This document shows, one piece after another, positions 60,933-64,000 of a DNA stretch of 64,000 bases; position 1 is the first letter of the stretch, and each line of letters begins with the position of its first letter. This stretch comes from an uncultured Halomonas sp. Its GTDB lineage: Bacteria; Pseudomonadota; Gammaproteobacteria; Pseudomonadales; Halomonadaceae. The position numbers and the translations under genes are program-made. The notes beneath the pieces were generated by a model. It worked only from the letters and a program-made list of their open reading frames with translations, searched no databases and was not told the origin of the DNA. The DNA lies in NCBI RefSeq assembly GCF_946887195.1, contig NZ_CAMPKE010000007.1, positions 134,843 through 198,842 of the forward strand. Direction: 5' to 3'.

Positions 60933-62987
60933 ATGAGCGCCTCACGCGATCCGCTGCTGCAGCCCTTCTTCCTGCGTCATCTGCGGCTCAAGAACCGCAT
61001 CGTCAGCGCCGCGCACGAGCCGGCCTACTCCGAAGACGGCATGCCCAAGGCGCGCTACCGGCTGTATCACGAGGCCAAGGCGCACGGCGGCATGGCCATG
61101 ACCATGATCGGCGGCAGCGCGGTGGTCGCCCCGGACAGCCCACCGGCATTCGGCAACCTGCTGCTCTACAAGGACGAGATCGTTCCGTGGCTGGCCGAAC
61201 TCGCCGACAGCGTGCACCAGCACGACTGCGCGGTAATGTGCCAGATTACCCACCTGGGCCGGCGCACCCGCTACAACGCCGGCGACTGGCTACCGGTAAT
61301 CGCCGCCTCCGGCCTGCGCGAGCCGGCTCACCGCGCCTTCCCCAAGATCGCCGAGGCCCACGACCTCGAGCGCATCGCCAAGGCCTACGCCGACGGCGCC
61401 GCGCGCTGCCAGGCCGCCGGGCTCGACGGCATCGAGATCGAAGCCTACGGCCATCTACTCGACGGCTTCCTGTCGCCGTGGACCAACCGCCGCGACGACG
61501 ACTGGGGTGGCGAGCTGGCCAACCGCCTGCGCTTCCCGCTGATGGTCATCGATGCCGTGCGCGCCGCGGTGGGGCCGGAATTCCTCGTCGGCATTCGTCT
61601 GGTGGTGGATGAGCTGCTGCCTCATGGATTGGGGCGCGACGAGGGGCTGAAAGTCTGCCGCCTGCTCGAGCGCAGCGGCGCGATCGATTTTCTCAACGTG
61701 ATCCGCGGGCACATCGACTCCGACGCCGGGCTCGCCGAGGTGATTCCCAACATGGGCGCGGCGTCGGCGCCGCATCTGGCGTTCGTCGGCGAAGTGCGCC
61801 GTGCGACCGGCCTGCCGGTGCTGCACGCCTCGCGCATCAACGACGTGGCCACCGCGCGCTACGCCATTCGCGAGGGGCTGCTCGACCTGGTCGGCATGGT
61901 GCGTGCGCACATGGCCGAGCCCAACATCACCGCGCTGATCGAGACCGGCGAGGAGGAGCGCATTCGGCCCTGTGTCGGTGCCGGCTACTGCATCGACGGC
62001 ATCTACGAGAACGGCGCCGCCTACTGCATCCACAACCCCGCCACCGGCCGCGAAGCCACCCTGCCGCATGTCATCGCCCGCGATGTCGACGCGCCGCGCC
62101 ATGTGGTGGTGATCGGCGCCGGCCCGGCGGGGCTCGAGGCGGCACGCGCCAGCGCCGAGCGCGGCCATCGCGTCACCCTGCTCGAAGCCAACGACGTCGC
62201 CGGCGGCCAGGTACGCATCGCCAGCCTGCTCGAACGCCGCCGCGAGATGCTCGGCATCACCGAATGGCGCCTCGCCGAGTGCCAGCGCCTGGGCGTGACG
62301 CTGCGCTTCAATTGCTACGCTGAGGCCGACGACGTGCTCGCCCTCGACCCCGACGTGGTGATCCTCGCCACCGGCGGCCTGCCCCAGGTTCACCCCGAAT
62401 TGCAAGCCGGCGAGGCGCTGGTGCAGTCGAGCTGGGACGCCCTGGCCGACCCGGTACGCGCCGGCGAGCGCGTGCTGGTCTATGACGATCACGGCGGCTT
62501 TCCCGGGCTCTCGGCCGCCGAGCACCTGGCTCGCCATGGCGCGAGCGTGCATTTCGTCACGCCCGAACGCACGCTCGGCATCGAGGTCGGTGGCACCAAT
62601 TTCCCGGCGTTTCTCGGCGCTTTCGACCGGCATGGTGTCGATGTGCGGCTCAATCGCACCCTGAGCCGGGTCGAGCGTTCGCCGCAGGGCCTCACGGCGA
62701 CGCTGACCAGCGCCTATTGCCGCGACGTCCGCGAGACGCTGAACGCCGACCGGGTGATCGTCGAGCACGGCACCGCCCCGCTCGACGAGCTCTACGTCGC
62801 GCTCAAAGCGCAATCGAGCAACCTCGGCGAGCTGGATATCGACGCCTTCATCGCCATCGCCCCGCAACGCCAGACGCGCCACCCCGCGGGCCGCTTCCAG
62901 CTGTTTCGCATCGGCGACGCCGTGGCCAGCCGCAACGTGCACGCCGCAGTTTATGACGGGCTGCGACTGGCCATGGGAATCCGCTAA
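60933..62987 (+). CDS. dgcA: Dimethylglycine demethylase subunit DgcA-like flavoprotein
   Basis: This Old Yellow Enzyme/trimethylamine dehydrogenase-type flavoprotein has 684 residues. The N-terminal FMN barrel (about 8-370) has LKNRIVSAAHEPAYSEDGMP, GGSAVVAPDSP and ITHLGRRTRYN. A Cys-rich turn (C347, C353, C365) is followed by an NAD(P)/FAD domain (VVVIGAGPAGLEAARASAERG near 390). DgcA/B demethylates dimethylglycine, the product of GbcAB. GGAGA precedes the ATG. DgcB is not in the window. One position of the usual 4-Cys iron-sulphur site is alanine (A350). Confidence 0.88.
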   Translation: MSASRDPLLQPFFLRHLRLKNRIVSAAHEPAYSEDGMPKARYRLYHEAKAHGGMAMTMIGGSAVVAPDSPPAFGNLLLYKDEIVPWLAELADSVHQHDCAVMCQITHLGRRTRYNAGDWLPVIAASGLREPAHRAFPKIAEAHDLERIAKAYADGAARCQAAGLDGIEIEAYGHLLDGFLSPWTNRRDDDWGGELANRLRFPLMVIDAVRAAVGPEFLVGIRLVVDELLPHGLGRDEGLKVCRLLERSGAIDFLNVIRGHIDSDAGLAEVIPNMGAASAPHLAFVGEVRRATGLPVLHASRINDVATARYAIREGLLDLVGMVRAHMAEPNITALIETGEEERIRPCVGAGYCIDGIYENGAAYCIHNPATGREATLPHVIARDVDAPRHVVVIGAGPAGLEAARASAERGHRVTLLEANDVAGGQVRIASLLERRREMLGITEWRLAECQRLGVTLRFNCYAEADDVLALDPDVVILATGGLPQVHPELQAGEALVQSSWDALADPVRAGERVLVYDDHGGFPGLSAAEHLARHGASVHFVTPERTLGIEVGGTNFPAFLGAFDRHGVDVRLNRTLSRVERSPQGLTATLTSAYCRDVRETLNADRVIVEHGTAPLDELYVALKAQSSNLGELDIDAFIAIAPQRQTRHPAGRFQLFRIGDAVASRNVHAAVYDGLRLAMGIR

Positions 62988-63018
62988 CCGCCGGGTGCAT
63001 TGGAGGCCTGGCCAGCGC

Positions 63019-63258
63019 TCAACGCAGCCCCGGCAACAAAAACTTCTCGATCGCCGCGCGCACCGACGGCAGCATCATGTCGGTGTGTTGCATCAGCTCG
63101 CGAATCAGTTCCTGCAAGCCTGGCACACCGACTTCGACGTGCTTGCGCAGCGCCATGCGTGCGCAGGTTTCGGGGCAGGCGCCCTCGGGGATGCGGATAC
63201 CCAGCGCCACCAGCCGCGCGCGGAAATCGTCGCCATCGATCAGCTCGGCAATCATCAT
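63019..63258 (-). CDS. Short unknown protein downstream of formate dehydrogenase
   Basis: This 79-residue helical cytoplasmic protein reads MMIAELIDGDDFRARLVALG, then IPEGACPETCARMALRKHVE and GLQELIRELMQHTDMMLPSV. It has a CPETC pair but no recognised domain. GGAGG precedes the ATG, and the gene starts 34 bases after the formate dehydrogenase stop on the same strand, so it is probably cotranscribed. It does not resemble the FdsD delta subunit or FdhD. Function unknown. Confidence 0.65.
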   Translation of the reverse strand: MMIAELIDGDDFRARLVALGIRIPEGACPETCARMALRKHVEVGVPGLQELIRELMQHTDMMLPSVRAAIEKFLLPGLR

Positions 63259-63292
63259 ATCCCGCCCTCCTCTGTGACCGTTATCGCTCCCA

Positions 63293-64000
63293 CTAGGCCG
63301 GAACGACCGACGCCTCGGCCGCCGACAGCCGACAAGCCGCGTACTTGAACTCGGGTATCTTGCCGAACGGGTCCAGCGCCGGGTTGGTCAGCAGGTTGGC
63401 CGCCGCTTCGGCATAGCAGAACGGCACGAACACCATGCCCTCGGCCATCAGCGGATCGACCCTGGCGATCAGCGTGATCTGCCCGCGTCGCGTGGTAATC
63501 GTCAGCCGATCGCCGGGTGTCAGCCCCAATCGCGTCAGTTCACCCGGTGCCAGGCTGGCCACCGCTTCGGGTTCGAGATCGTCGAGCACCTTGGCACGCC
63601 GGGTCATCGAGCCGGTATGCCAGTGTTCGAGCAGACGCCCGGTGGTCAGCACCGTGGGGTAGACCTCGTCGAGCGCTTCGTCCGGCGGCAGCGGGCGGGT
63701 CGGCGAGAACTTGGCCAAGCCGCTGACGGTGGGGAAGGCATCGGAGAACACCACGTCAGCGCCCGGCGCATCGTCGGCCGGGCACGGGTAGGTCACCGAC
63801 TGCTCGCGTTCGAGACGCTCCCAGCTGATGTGATCGAGCGATGGCATGCCTTGGGTCATCTCCTCGAACACGTCGCGTGGGTGCTGGTAATTCCATGGCA
63901 GACCGAAACGCTGGGCGATCTGCTGGATGATCCACCAGTCGGTCTGGGCCTGGCCGGGCAATGGCACTGCCGCGCGGCCCATCTGCACCTGGCGGTTGGT
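63293..64000 (-). CDS. fdhF: Formate dehydrogenase alpha subunit (molybdopterin oxidoreductase), partial
   Basis: This is the C-terminal 235 residues of a molybdopterin-dependent formate dehydrogenase; the rest lies beyond the right edge. Visible are the VQMGRAAVPLPGQAQTDWW region with QRFGLPWNYQHP, LTTGRLLEHWHTGSMTRRAK (guanine dinucleotide binding domain, about 130-150 from the window edge) and VPFCYAEAAANLLTNPALDP. It would oxidise formate to CO2, a natural sink for formaldehyde released by betaine demethylation. Whether it is NAD-linked or membrane-linked cannot be seen here. Confidence 0.85.
   Translation of the reverse strand, partial: TNRQVQMGRAAVPLPGQAQTDWWIIQQIAQRFGLPWNYQHPRDVFEEMTQGMPSLDHISWERLEREQSVTYPCPADDAPGADVVFSDAFPTVSGLAKFSPTRPLPPDEALDEVYPTVLTTGRLLEHWHTGSMTRRAKVLDDLEPEAVASLAPGELTRLGLTPGDRLTITTRRGQITLIARVDPLMAEGMVFVPFCYAEAAANLLTNPALDPFGKIPEFKYAACRLSAAEASVVPA

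Overview
The window looks like a piece of chromosome from a halophilic or halotolerant gammaproteobacterium of the Halomonadaceae (Halomonas-like). GC content is high, and the housekeeping genes have gammaproteobacterial architecture: lptFG divergent from pepA-holC-valS, metE divergent from metR, nrdA with two ATP cones, and an RstA/RstB pair. The glycine betaine catabolic block gbcB/gbcA-dgcA fits an organism that uses betaine as osmolyte and food. The species call is inference. There are no rRNA genes, recognisable tRNAs, CRISPR arrays, prophage or intact insertion sequences.

Layout. 1-8 kb: a partial L-cysteate sulfo-lyase-like gene divergent from a LysR regulator, then a tripartite carboxylate transporter (tctCBA) divergent from its two-component system (tctD-tctE), which is translationally coupled to a periplasmic binding protein. 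8-15 kb: a VapBC toxin-antitoxin pair, tapT, a BASS transporter, truC-tcdA-DUF1653, purEK, bfr and bfd. 15-23 kb: an RDD protein, lptG-lptF, pepA, holC and valS. 23-32 kb: a META lipoprotein, a diguanylate cyclase, DoxX, a UDG-like protein, gloA, tag, azoR, an MliC-type lipoprotein, and metE/metR. 32-42 kb: a lipocalin-like protein, rstBA, nrdAB, gnd, and a scarred region with a short ORF and an alcohol dehydrogenase remnant. 42-51 kb: a TelA/XpaC-like pair, a nuclease-helicase plus FAN1-type nuclease pair, and kbl-tdh (threonine catabolism). 51-64 kb: small stress-type genes, a LuxR regulator, an M20 amidohydrolase, a class III aminotransferase and agmatine deiminase (probable polyamine or agmatine catabolism), then gbcB/gbcA, dgcA and the C-terminal part of a formate dehydrogenase.

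How genes work together. GbcAB and DgcA successively demethylate betaine and release formaldehyde; the formate dehydrogenase next door is a plausible outlet for the one-carbon units. Kbl and Tdh turn threonine into glycine and acetyl-CoA. Bfr and Bfd store and release iron. AguA, the amidohydrolase and the aminotransferase could form an agmatine-to-putrescine-to-aldehyde route in which the usual AguB nitrilase has been replaced.

The least explained structure is non-coding. One family of about 140 bp hairpin-like repeats has three copies, two of which exactly fill gaps between convergent genes. A second family of 155 bp repeats has two inverted copies; one sits in a MITE-like unit flanked by a 9 bp direct repeat. 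A 24 bp duplication of the nrdB 3' end brackets gnd. A perfect 19 bp inverted repeat lies in front of nrdA.
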